This document shows positions 1 to 6,284 of a stretch of 7,938 bases of DNA, piece by piece. The first letter of the stretch is position 1. Every line of letters begins with the position of its first letter. The notes below the pieces were generated by a model, which had not been told where the DNA came from, made no database searches, and worked only from the letters and a program-made list of their open reading frames with translations. Made by a program: the position numbers and the translations under genes. This DNA is from an uncultured Gemmatimonadota bacterium. Lineage in GTDB: Bacteria > Gemmatimonadota > Gemmatimonadetes > Gemmatimonadales > Gemmatimonadaceae. The stretch lies in the NCBI GenBank assembly GCA_903894655.1, contig CAITQY010000048.1:1-7938 (forward strand), in the 5' to 3' direction.

Positions 1-319
1 CCGCCACCGCGGCCTCGCCGAGCTGGAGCAACGGCTCGCCACCCGGGCCGACCACGAACGGGCGCACGCGGGCCGGAGCATCGGACGGCCAGCGACTCTT
101 CACGAAGGCCGCCAGTTCGGCCGCCGTCGTAAACTTGCCCCCGTCGGCGCCGACGCCCACGAAGTCGGTGTCACAGAAGGTGCACACGGCGGTGGCCCGG
201 TCGGCTTCGCGCCCCGTCCACAGATTACACCCCGAAAACCGGCAGAACACGGCGGCGCGTCCGGCCTGCACCCCCTCACCCTGCAGCGTATAAAAACATT
301 CGCGAACGGTGTACGCCAT
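1..319 (-). CDS. queE: 7-carboxy-7-deazaguanine synthase QueE (5' part, cut by window edge)
   Basis: Radical SAM enzyme that converts 6-carboxy-5,6,7,8-tetrahydropterin to 7-carboxy-7-deazaguanine, the step before QueC in preQ0/queuosine synthesis; cytoplasmic. The first 106 codons are present. Visible are the N-terminal FYTLQGEG substrate-binding segment (residues 9-16), the FCRFSGCNLW stretch (25-34), and cluster cysteines C31, C46 and C49. Their CX14CX2C spacing is the expanded motif known for one QueE clade, in place of the classical CX3CX2C. FCDTDF follows at 48-53, and a GGEPLLQL SAM-contact motif lies near residue 95. The start is the ATG at 319-317; a GGGGAG ribosome site (complement of 327-332) lies 7 nt upstream, inside the end of queC. 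Only 3 nt separate it from the queC stop, so the two genes are almost certainly co-transcribed. The rest of the gene lies outside the window. Confidence 0.95.
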   Translation of the reverse strand, partial: MAYTVRECFYTLQGEGVQAGRAAVFCRFSGCNLWTGREADRATAVCTFCDTDFVGVGADGGKFTTAAELAAFVKSRWPSDAPARVRPFVVGPGGEPLLQLGEAAVA

Positions 320-322
320 GAA

Positions 323-1069
323 TCAGCTCCCCGCCGCGTAGGCGATCGGATCGACCGACCCCGCTTCGGCAAAGCCGCGCAAGCGAAGCTGGCAGGCGTC
401 ACAGTGGCCGCACGCCGTTCCATCGGGGGACGGGTCGTAGCAGCTGGTGGTGATGGCATAATCCACGCCGAGCTCGGCGCCAAGGCGCACGATGTCTGCC
501 TTGCTGAGGTGCTGCAACGGCGCGTGAATCTTCAGGCGCTGCGTGCCTTCCACACCGGCCCGGGTGGCCAGGTTCGCCATCTGCTCAAAGGCGGCGATGT
601 ACTCGGGCCGACAGTCGGGATAGCCCGAATAGTCGAGCGCATTCACGCCGATGAAGATCGCCTGCGCATTGAGCGTCTCGGCCCAGGCGAGGGCAAATGA
701 CAGGAAGATCGTATTGCGCGCCGGCACATACGTGACCGGGATTTCATCGGAGGGATGCTCGACGTCGCGGTCCTTCGGCACGGCCACATCCGCCGTAAGG
801 GCGGAGCCGCCCCACTGGCGGAGATCGATGTCGACCACCACGTGCTTCTCGACGCCGTGAGCCACGGCCACCCGACGGGCGGCGTCGATCTCAAGCGAAT
901 GACGCTGACCATAACGGAAGGTCATCGCGTACGGCGTGAACCCCTCACGGCGCGCCACGGCGAGCACCGTCGTGGAGTCGAGGCCGCCCGACAATAGGAC
1001 GACGGCGGGACGGGGCATCGCGGTGGCGTCAGGCGACGCGGCAGTGGTCGAGAGGGCAGCCATTTTCAT
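323..1069 (-). CDS. queC: 7-cyano-7-deazaguanine synthase QueC
   Basis: ATP-dependent ligase that turns 7-carboxy-7-deazaguanine plus ammonia into preQ0 (7-cyano-7-deazaguanine), a precursor of queuosine in tRNA; cytoplasmic. The 248-residue product has the PP-loop SGGLDSTT at 27-34, the YVPARNTIF core motif, GVNALDYSGYPDCRPEY in the middle, and four zinc-ligand cysteines near the C-terminus (C210, C220, C223, C226, in a CGHCDAC context). This is close to the usual QueC length. The start is uncertain. ATG 1069 is the first plausible codon; ATG 1063 and ATG 1018 are in frame, and 1018 would begin just before the PP-loop as many QueC proteins do. None has a good ribosome site. The open frame continues upstream to 1720, but that part only mirrors terC. 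It overlaps nothing and is followed 3 nt later by queE. Confidence 0.96.
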   Translation of the reverse strand: MKMAALSTTAASPDATAMPRPAVVLLSGGLDSTTVLAVARREGFTPYAMTFRYGQRHSLEIDAARRVAVAHGVEKHVVVDIDLRQWGGSALTADVAVPKDRDVEHPSDEIPVTYVPARNTIFLSFALAWAETLNAQAIFIGVNALDYSGYPDCRPEYIAAFEQMANLATRAGVEGTQRLKIHAPLQHLSKADIVRLGAELGVDYAITTSCYDPSPDGTACGHCDACQLRLRGFAEAGSVDPIAYAAGS

Positions 1070-1093
1070 AAGATAGCCAATTACCTTGTCTCG
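1070..1093. promoter_or_regulatory. 24-bp divergent gap between queC and terC
   Basis: The two start codons face away from each other across 24 bp, and the surrounding 1061-1087 stretch is markedly AT-richer than the flanks. TAAGAT at 1069-1074 could be a -10 element for terC, with a poor -35 (TGGTCG, 1045-1050) 18 bp upstream inside queC. No clear Shine-Dalgarno precedes terC or the 1069 start of queC (an AAGG on the minus strand is about 14 nt away, too far). Any promoters must overlap coding DNA. This is a motif guess by eye. Confidence 0.35.
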
Positions 1094-1849
1094 ATGATCG
1101 ATCTGCTCTCTGATCCGCAGGCGTGGATTTCCCTGCTGACGCTGTCGGTGCTCGAAGTCGTTCTCGGCATCGACAACATCATTTTCATCTCGATTCTGTC
1201 CGGGAAGCTGGCGCCGGTCGATCAGCCGAGGGCCCGCCGGTTCGGCCTCATGGGCGCCTTCATGTCCCGGGTGGCGCTGTTGCTGTCGATCACGTGGGTG
1301 ATGCGTCTGACCGAGCCGCTCTTTACGCTGCTCAGTCGTGCCGTGTCCGGGCGCGACCTGATCCTGATTGTCGGCGGGCTGTTCCTGATCGGCAAGGCCA
1401 CGATGGAGATCCACAGCAAACTCGAAGGGCCCGAGGAGTCGACGACCGGCATGAAGGGTGGCCGGTCGCTGTGGGCCACCGTTGCTCAGATTGCCGTGAT
1501 CGACATCGTCTTCTCCTTGGACTCGGTCATTACGGCCGTTGGTATGGCCGACAGCGTGGTCATCATGATTGCGGCGAACGTGATCGCCCTTGGCGTGATG
1601 CTCATGGCGGCCACGCCGATCAGCGATTTCGTGGACCGGCACCCCACGGTGAAGATGCTCGCGCTGTCGTTCCTGGTGCTCATCGGCACGAACCTGGTGG
1701 CCGAAGGGTTCGGGCAGCACATCTCGAAGGGCTACACGTACATGGCGATGGCCTTCTCGGTGATCGTCGAGATGCTGAACATCCGCGCCCGCGTGAAATC
1801 CGAAGCAGTGCAGCTGAGGGGTGTGCCGCAGGCGCCTGACGACGAGTAG
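1094..1849 (+). CDS. TerC family integral membrane protein
   Basis: A 251-residue polytopic inner-membrane protein of the TerC family. Family members have been linked to tellurite resistance and, more recently, to metal ion (notably manganese) export; the substrate here cannot be read from sequence. The signature is clear: LEVVLGIDNIIFIS at about 20-33 in the first membrane helix, and DIVFSLDSVITA at 137-148 in a later one. Both carry the conserved acidic and polar residues (E21, D27, N28, D137, D143) thought to line the ion path. About seven hydrophobic segments are visible, with a charged cytoplasmic-type loop (residues 113-126) between the two halves. The start MIDLLSDPQAW matches the usual family N-terminus, so ATG 1094 is favoured even though no ribosome site is visible. 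It stands alone, divergent from queC. Paralogues of this size without CBS or transporter-associated domains are common. Confidence 0.93.
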   Translation: MIDLLSDPQAWISLLTLSVLEVVLGIDNIIFISILSGKLAPVDQPRARRFGLMGAFMSRVALLLSITWVMRLTEPLFTLLSRAVSGRDLILIVGGLFLIGKATMEIHSKLEGPEESTTGMKGGRSLWATVAQIAVIDIVFSLDSVITAVGMADSVVIMIAANVIALGVMLMAATPISDFVDRHPTVKMLALSFLVLIGTNLVAEGFGQHISKGYTYMAMAFSVIVEMLNIRARVKSEAVQLRGVPQAPDDE

Positions 1850-1975
1850 CCGCGGTGTTCCTCCGGGCGTTAACTTCGCACCACGCGCCCCCGAGCATTC
1901 GGGCGCCTCGATGTCGTGTCGATGTCGCGTCGCGTCGACCGCTACCGGTCCCGCGGCGCACTGTCGATTTCTCTC

Positions 1976-1980
1976 AGGAG
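1976..1980 (+). promoter_or_regulatory. Shine-Dalgarno site (AGGAG) for the secreted 615-residue protein
   Basis: AGGAG lies 10 nt before GTG 1991 and 7 nt before an in-frame TTG at 1988. It argues against the longer reading that begins at ATG 1916. The protein from 1991 begins with a short basic stretch (RRR) followed by a hydrophobic core, as a signal peptide should. Starting at ATG 2018 would lose the basic residues. Confidence 0.6.
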
Positions 1981-1990
1981 CAGGCCCTTG

Positions 1991-3838
1991 GTGAATCAGA
2001 TCGCTCGCCGCCGGACCATGTCTGCCGCGTCGTTCTCGTGGGCGTTGGCGGCATTCGTGTCGCTCTCGTCGGTGTTTTCTCCGGTGTTTTCTCCGGTGTT
2101 TTCATCGACCGTGTCGGCGCAGACGCCGCCCGTAGGACCGCCGCCGGCGGATACGACGCGTCCTCCGGTTGTCGGCGGCATCGCCGCGCCGGCCGATCCG
2201 CTGCGTGGCAATCCGGCCACGATGAGCTCATTGGGCTCGCAGGCGCGCACGATGCAGGACGGCTTCGAACGCAATCATCGCACGGGGCTGCGCTTCTACA
2301 ACGGCGGCGCCGACGCGTCGTGTGAAGTACCACTCGGCCGCATCTGTTACTGGAACAACAACGGCGATGTGCCGCCGCCGGCCGAGCGCAACGACGCGAA
2401 GCTCGAGCGCGACCAGTTGCTGGACTTGCTGGCGCAGGCCCAGGCCGCCGATCCGAAGGACGATTGGGTGAACGGCATGCGCGTGCGGTACGCGATCGAG
2501 TCGGAGCAGCGCGATGTCGCGATCCGTGCGGCCCGCGCCTGCAAGGGCACCCAGTGGTGGTGCGAGGCGCTTGAGGGGCTCGCCCTCCACAACGCCAATC
2601 AGCACAAGGACGCCACGACCGCCTTTGCGCGTGCGCTCGCCTCCATGCCGGTGGCGCAGCAGTGCACATGGACTGACCTCTCGTGGTGGCTCGATCCCAC
2701 CACGCACGCGGCGTACAAGGCCACGCCCTGCGCCAGCCGCAGCGCTGAGAACATGCGCGTGATGCGTCTCGCGCAGCCGCTGTGGATGATTCCGTCCAAC
2801 GATATTCAGAACGAACTCTATGCGCGGCGTACGATGTCGCGCGTGCATTCGCTCGCGCGCATTCCGTACGACCTGCAATGGGGCGATGATCTGCTCGAGT
2901 CGCAGATCCGCTACGGCTGGCCCACGGCGTGGTCGGTACAGAACGGTGGTGTGGCCGATCCGCGTCCGCCCTCGGTGATCGGGCATGAGCCCACGCCCAG
3001 CTACGACTTCATGCCGACGGTCGAAGCGATCGCCAAGCCGTTGTCCGCCACCCCCGGCGACTGGAATCCGAAACGCCAGAAGGCGCGCATGCGCTACGCG
3101 CCGCGCTTCGCGACCGGCTTCGGTGCGCTGCCGAATCAATTCGCACGCTTCCTGCGCGGCGACACCACGATCGTGGCGGGCGGCTATCGTCTCATGCGCG
3201 AGCTCGAGATGGGGCGCGCGCCGTACACGGCCGCGCTCACGCTCGATGCCTTCGATGGTCGTGAACCGCGACAGGCGATGCGCGATAGTGCGCAAGCTAA
3301 CGGCGCGCTGCTGCTGCCGGTACCGTCACCGATGCTGGCCAGTCTCGAAGTGCTCGCACCAGTCGGCAAGCGCGCCGCGCGAGTCCGCACGGTGATCACG
3401 CCGTTGCCGGCCGGCACGCGCTTGTCGGAATACCTGCTGCTGCAGCGCGGCGATGTGTCGGCCACGCCGATGCTCGAGCGTAATGCGCTGCAGGCCTATG
3501 GCAGCAATGAGATCGAAGGCGGTACGTCTATCGGCATCTATTGGGAGATGTACCGTGAGGTGTCACCGGGGCAGCCGCTGCAAGTCAGCCTGCGCGCCAC
3601 GCGCGTGGGCGCCGGCTTCCTGCAGAAGCTCGGGAGCTCATTCGGCCTGTCGAAGTCGGTCACCCCGGTGTCGATCAAGTACAACGACAATGGCCGTCCG
3701 GATGGCGGACCGGGGCGCAGCTTGAACATCAACTTCCCGCAGGTTCCAGCGGGGGATTATCAGCTTACGCTGATGGTGTCCGGGGCGGGCACGACGGACA
3801 GCACGACGCAAGTCATTCGAGTCAAGGGTGGGAAGTAG
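1991..3838 (+). CDS. Secreted protein of unknown function, TPR-like N-half and beta-rich C-half
   Basis: I do not recognise a named family. From GTG 1991 the product is 615 residues. A signal peptide covers about 1-43, with RRR at 6-8, a hydrophobic core and probable cleavage after VSA43. Then comes a proline-rich linker (45-75). A cysteine pair (C111, C119) lies in a segment ending CYWNNNGD. Residues about 139-230 look like helical TPR-type repeats rich in Ala, with further cysteines. The middle part has a conserved-looking YGWPTAW at 308-314 and GHEPTPSYDF from about 331. Residues about 438-615 look beta-rich (PLPAGTRLSEYLLLQRGD, then IGIYWEMYREVSPGQPLQVSLRA). The YGWP segment and the C-terminal layout faintly recall GWxTD-domain proteins of Gemmatimonadota and Bacteroidota, but the defining motif is absent. 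It probably acts in the periplasm or at the outer membrane. It is probably monocistronic, ending 12 bp before the large palindrome. Confidence 0.85.
   Translation: MNQIARRRTMSAASFSWALAAFVSLSSVFSPVFSPVFSSTVSAQTPPVGPPPADTTRPPVVGGIAAPADPLRGNPATMSSLGSQARTMQDGFERNHRTGLRFYNGGADASCEVPLGRICYWNNNGDVPPPAERNDAKLERDQLLDLLAQAQAADPKDDWVNGMRVRYAIESEQRDVAIRAARACKGTQWWCEALEGLALHNANQHKDATTAFARALASMPVAQQCTWTDLSWWLDPTTHAAYKATPCASRSAENMRVMRLAQPLWMIPSNDIQNELYARRTMSRVHSLARIPYDLQWGDDLLESQIRYGWPTAWSVQNGGVADPRPPSVIGHEPTPSYDFMPTVEAIAKPLSATPGDWNPKRQKARMRYAPRFATGFGALPNQFARFLRGDTTIVAGGYRLMRELEMGRAPYTAALTLDAFDGREPRQAMRDSAQANGALLLPVPSPMLASLEVLAPVGKRAARVRTVITPLPAGTRLSEYLLLQRGDVSATPMLERNALQAYGSNEIEGGTSIGIYWEMYREVSPGQPLQVSLRATRVGAGFLQKLGSSFGLSKSVTPVSIKYNDNGRPDGGPGRSLNINFPQVPAGDYQLTLMVSGAGTTDSTTQVIRVKGGK
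2071..2106 (+). repeat. Three tandem 12-bp units inside a signal peptide
   Basis: GGTGTTTTCTCC occurs at 2071-2082 and 2083-2094, followed by a third copy with two end changes (GGTGTTTTCATC, 2095-2106). The unit is a multiple of three and adds VFSP blocks to the signal peptide (VFSPVFSPVFS, residues 28-38), so copy-number changes keep the reading frame. Confidence 0.9.
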
Positions 3839-3850
3839 CGGAGTGGCACT

Positions 3851-4078
3851 GATCAGTACACAGTGGCCTGAACTCTGGCTTCAGACCGTGTATAGCGGTC
3901 GGAGTTCAGCAACAGCAGTGTTCAGTGTCGAGCGTCTTTGGAGCAACAACGGGCCCTGTCGATCGCTTCGACAGGGCCCGCAGTTTTCCGAAGACGCTCG
4001 ACACTGAGCACTGTAGCTGCTGAGTTCTGACCGCTATACACGGTCTGACGCCAGAGCTCTGTTCACTGAGCACTGATC
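3851..4078. repeat. Large imperfect palindrome filling a convergent gap
   Basis: The arms 3851-3941 and 3988-4078 align ungapped as inverted copies, with 76 of 91 positions complementary. The longest perfect stretch is 20 bp (3881-3900 with 4029-4048). Seven of the 15 mismatches would be G-U pairs in a plus-strand RNA. The arms contain shorter repeats: CACTGAGCACTG occurs at 4002-4013 and 4064-4075, with relatives CAGTGTTCAGTG at 3916-3927 and CAGTACACAGTG at 3854-3865. A perfect 13-bp hairpin sits at the centre. The element starts 12 bp after one stop codon and ends 11 bp before the other. No open reading frame or transposase is associated, so a non-autonomous or intergenic repeat element is possible. 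Confidence 0.93.
3950..3987 (+). terminator. Central GC-rich hairpin with short T-run, probable terminator
   Basis: CGGGCCCTGTCGA (3950-3962) pairs perfectly with 3968-3980 across a 5-nt loop (TCGCT), and TTTT follows at 3984-3987. On the plus strand this fits an intrinsic terminator for the 615-residue protein gene. On the minus strand the base after the stem is not a T-run (GTTGTTGCT), so termination of the operon coming from the right would depend on the larger hairpin. Confidence 0.7.
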
Positions 4079-4089
4079 CGCGCCATCCC

Positions 4090-5553
4090 CTACCGCCGCT
4101 TCCCGCGCACCGTGATCATCCCTACCGGGCTCCCGTAGTCATCACTACCCATCGGTAATCCCGGCGGCGCGATCCACGCCCCACCATCGGCGCGCACGGT
4201 GATGCGGTGCATGCCCGGCGCAAGCTTCAGTTCAGCGCGCCACCGTCCATTCGCGGCGCGCTGCATCTGCGTGACCATCCACTCGGTGGCATCGCCCATC
4301 AGCTCCACCGATTCGGCGCGCGGCGCATCGATCAGCAGCACGACGCGCAGGGTATCGCCGTCGGGCGCCGACACACCCTGTTCCACGGCCATCGAATCGA
4401 CGGAGCCGAGCGTGCGCGTTTCGAAGGCGAGAATGCCAACGGGCGTGCCGTCGGCGCCGCGGAAGGGTAGTCGCGCGATGCGCACGCCGATCGCGAGCAC
4501 GGGAGCGAAGCGGCGCGTGCGGTGATGATCGAGGTCGTCGCGTAACGCGGTGCCACCGACCGTGGCGGCGTTGGTCGCCGCTGCGCCGACTAGCGAGAAC
4601 CACGCAGTGACCGGCTGCACTACGGCGAGCGACGCCACCGTGGGCAGCATGCTGGGCGTGGGCGAGCGGGCGTCGCTGGAAATCCAGGTGGCGACCGGCG
4701 AGGTGACCGACACCAACCACGTGGTTGGCCCGGTATTGAACCCGAGCGACGCGATGCCGGTGGCGATATCCCGGCGCTGTAGTGAGCGCGTGGTCCGATG
4801 GCTCACGAGCCGGGTGGATCCACCCACGGTCGGCATCATGATCGCGTCTGGTTCATCGATCGTGAGCGTCTGCGTGGTCGTGCGCGTAGCGCGCTCCACC
4901 GAGAAGCCGAACGAGAACTCCACACCCGACACGTTCGTCATCATGCCGGCTTCCGCACGACTGATCGCGCCGACGTCGACGCGGCGAGAGACGGTGGTAT
5001 CGACGGCGCGCATGTCGAGGCCGCCCGCGGACATCGGCGGCATGGCGTTTCGCAGAATGTTGGCCGTGGGATTGGCGCCGTTCACGGAGGCATGCCCATA
5101 GCTGATGGCACTCCAGACGCGCTGTTCGCCGACGCGCGCCCGCGCGCGTACGGCGAGCGTTCCTTCCAGCTGTCCATCAGAACCGACGCCTTGCGGCACG
5201 TGCCAATTCCCCGTGCCCAACGCGGCTAGGCGCACCCGTCCGATACGGCCCAACGGCTGCGTGGCACCGAGCCACACGTCGTTGCGCTGCATGAGTGCGT
5301 TGCCGGTGCCGTCGGGGAGCGCCGCCATGCCCAGCACCGACAACGTGGACGCGTCGGTGACCGGACCAATCGTGGCGGCGGGCGCGATCGGCGCATCGCC
5401 GCGGACCTGCGCCGACAGCGATGGCACCATCGAGAGACTGGCGAGTGCGCACGGCACCAGTGCCCGTGGCACCAAGGCCCGTGGCATGGCCCATCCGCGG
5501 CTCGGCACAGAGCGGCGGCGCGACGCGCGGAGGAGGCGGCGTGCGGACGTCAC
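4090..5553 (-). CDS. Exported beta-rich protein with degenerate C-terminal CBM48-like (glycogen-binding) domain
   Basis: A 487-residue product, last gene of the sigma operon. The N-terminus is arginine-rich (5-30), then a hydrophobic segment with cleavage likely after A48 (SLSA before Q). The middle, about 50-395, has many alternating hydrophobic/polar stretches and few helical signals, compatible with an outer-membrane or secreted beta structure; I recognise no family there. Residues about 399-487 resemble the AMPK-beta/CBM48 fold: VELMGDATEW (W425), NGRWRAELKLAPGMH, then ADGGAW (W460). The carbohydrate-contact lysine and asparagine of AMPK-beta are not kept, so sugar binding is doubtful. 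The start is the GTG at 5553, forming a GTGA overlap with the upstream stop and lacking its own ribosome site, which suggests translational coupling. ATG 5487 is an alternative that would give a shorter, more typical 26-residue signal peptide. The stop (TAG, 4092-4090) lies next to the palindrome. Confidence 0.85.
   Translation of the reverse strand: MTSARRLLRASRRRSVPSRGWAMPRALVPRALVPCALASLSMVPSLSAQVRGDAPIAPAATIGPVTDASTLSVLGMAALPDGTGNALMQRNDVWLGATQPLGRIGRVRLAALGTGNWHVPQGVGSDGQLEGTLAVRARARVGEQRVWSAISYGHASVNGANPTANILRNAMPPMSAGGLDMRAVDTTVSRRVDVGAISRAEAGMMTNVSGVEFSFGFSVERATRTTTQTLTIDEPDAIMMPTVGGSTRLVSHRTTRSLQRRDIATGIASLGFNTGPTTWLVSVTSPVATWISSDARSPTPSMLPTVASLAVVQPVTAWFSLVGAAATNAATVGGTALRDDLDHHRTRRFAPVLAIGVRIARLPFRGADGTPVGILAFETRTLGSVDSMAVEQGVSAPDGDTLRVVLLIDAPRAESVELMGDATEWMVTQMQRAANGRWRAELKLAPGMHRITVRADGGAWIAPPGLPMGSDDYGSPVGMITVRGKRR
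5447..5491 (-). repeat. Three imperfect 15-bp tandem units in the second signal peptide
   Basis: On the plus strand GCCCGTGGCACCAAG (5462-5476) is followed by GCCCGTGGCATGGCC (5477-5491) and preceded by a more diverged copy, GCGCACGGCACCAGT (5447-5461). In the encoded protein they give PRALV, PRALV and PCALA blocks (residues 24-38), lengthening the hydrophobic signal region in frame. Confidence 0.75.
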
Positions 5554-6284
5554 GAATCAGGAGGGCGGACCGGCTGGCGGTCGCTCGTCTCGGGAGTGGA
5601 CGGCGACAGGGTACCGGTGACCGTGCCACGAACATAGCGATTCAGCGCGTCGAGAGCCATTCCGGGGCCGCGCTGCGAGTTCTTGGCTACCGTGGATTGC
5701 AGGCCCAGCAGGGCGTCGTCGGAACGAGTATTGCGAGCGATGGTCGCGACCGCCTCGCGCGCGGTCATGGTGGGCACGCCGCGCTTGACGACGTCGGCCA
5801 ACACGACGAGCGCCGTGACGGCGGTGCCGTTCTGGCGCGTAGCGCGCACCACGGTCAGCGATCTCGCGTCGATGCCCGCCCGGAGTGCGGTGGCGCCGGC
5901 ATCGAGTTCAGCCACGGTACTTCCCTCACCCAGCGCCGCCTTCGCCTCCACCAGGGCGGCGGCGTGCGCTCGCACCACGCTCAGAATACGTTGGCCACCC
6001 ACCCGTCGCGCGGCACCCTCCAGCGCGCGGTTGATCAGCGGCCCTGTGGGCAGCCCCTTGGCCGCCGCATCGTCGAGGAGTACGCGCAGTGCGTTGGCGG
6101 TGAGCGTGTCGAAGCGCGCCGCGTCGAACTGTCCCTGCGCATCGCGGACATAGACGGTATCGGCGGAGTGCACCCGCGAGGCCGCCGCCAACGGCGAGGG
6201 GATCGCGATGGTAAGCAGTTGGAGCGCCAGCCCCAGCGCCAGCGCGGGCGCCAGCCACAGGGTCGTCCGTGCGCGAGGGCTCAT
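5550..6284 (-). CDS. Exported helical protein of unknown function, third gene of the sigma operon
   Basis: A 244-residue product with no recognised family. It opens with MSPRAR and a long hydrophobic segment (about 9-33) ending in PLAAAS, which reads as a signal peptide or membrane anchor. The remainder is mostly Ala/Leu/Arg-rich helix: AAAKGLPTGPLINRALEGAA, then RILSVVRAHAAALVEAKAALG, later VLADVVKRGVPTMTAREAV. The C-terminal tail is rich in Pro, Ser and Thr and probably disordered. It has no cysteines or catalytic motif that I can see. The ATG at 6284 has a GGAAGG ribosome site (complement of 6291-6296) 6 nt upstream and overlaps the previous stop in ATGA. The frame is open upstream to 6431, but that part is the shadow of the preceding gene. 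Its stop overlaps the next start by 4 bp. Most likely it works in the periplasm with the CBM48 protein that follows; that is inference from position. Confidence 0.82.
   Translation of the reverse strand: MSPRARTTLWLAPALALGLALQLLTIAIPSPLAAASRVHSADTVYVRDAQGQFDAARFDTLTANALRVLLDDAAAKGLPTGPLINRALEGAARRVGGQRILSVVRAHAAALVEAKAALGEGSTVAELDAGATALRAGIDARSLTVVRATRQNGTAVTALVVLADVVKRGVPTMTAREAVATIARNTRSDDALLGLQSTVAKNSQRGPGMALDALNRYVRGTVTGTLSPSTPETSDRQPVRPPDS

Noticed and set aside
1070..1720. The queC frame stays open far upstream, which would give a 465-residue protein.
   Set aside because: The extra part lies antisense to the clear TerC coding region, is low-complexity His/Arg/Gln-rich and has no QueC homology; the true gene begins near 1069.
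1885..1906. A small GC hairpin after terC (GCGCCC...GGGCGC).
   Set aside because: The stem needs a 2-nt bulge and no T-run follows, so I could not support it as a terminator.
2228..3295. A long minus-strand open frame opposite the secreted 615-residue protein.
   Set aside because: Its Arg/His-rich composition is typical of an antisense shadow in GC-rich DNA. The plus-strand frame has a signal peptide, a ribosome site and sensible domains.
3851..4078. The large inverted repeat as ends of an insertion sequence or a CRISPR-like array.
   Set aside because: Only 46 bp lie between the arms, with no transposase frame, no flanking target duplication seen and no regular spacer pattern.
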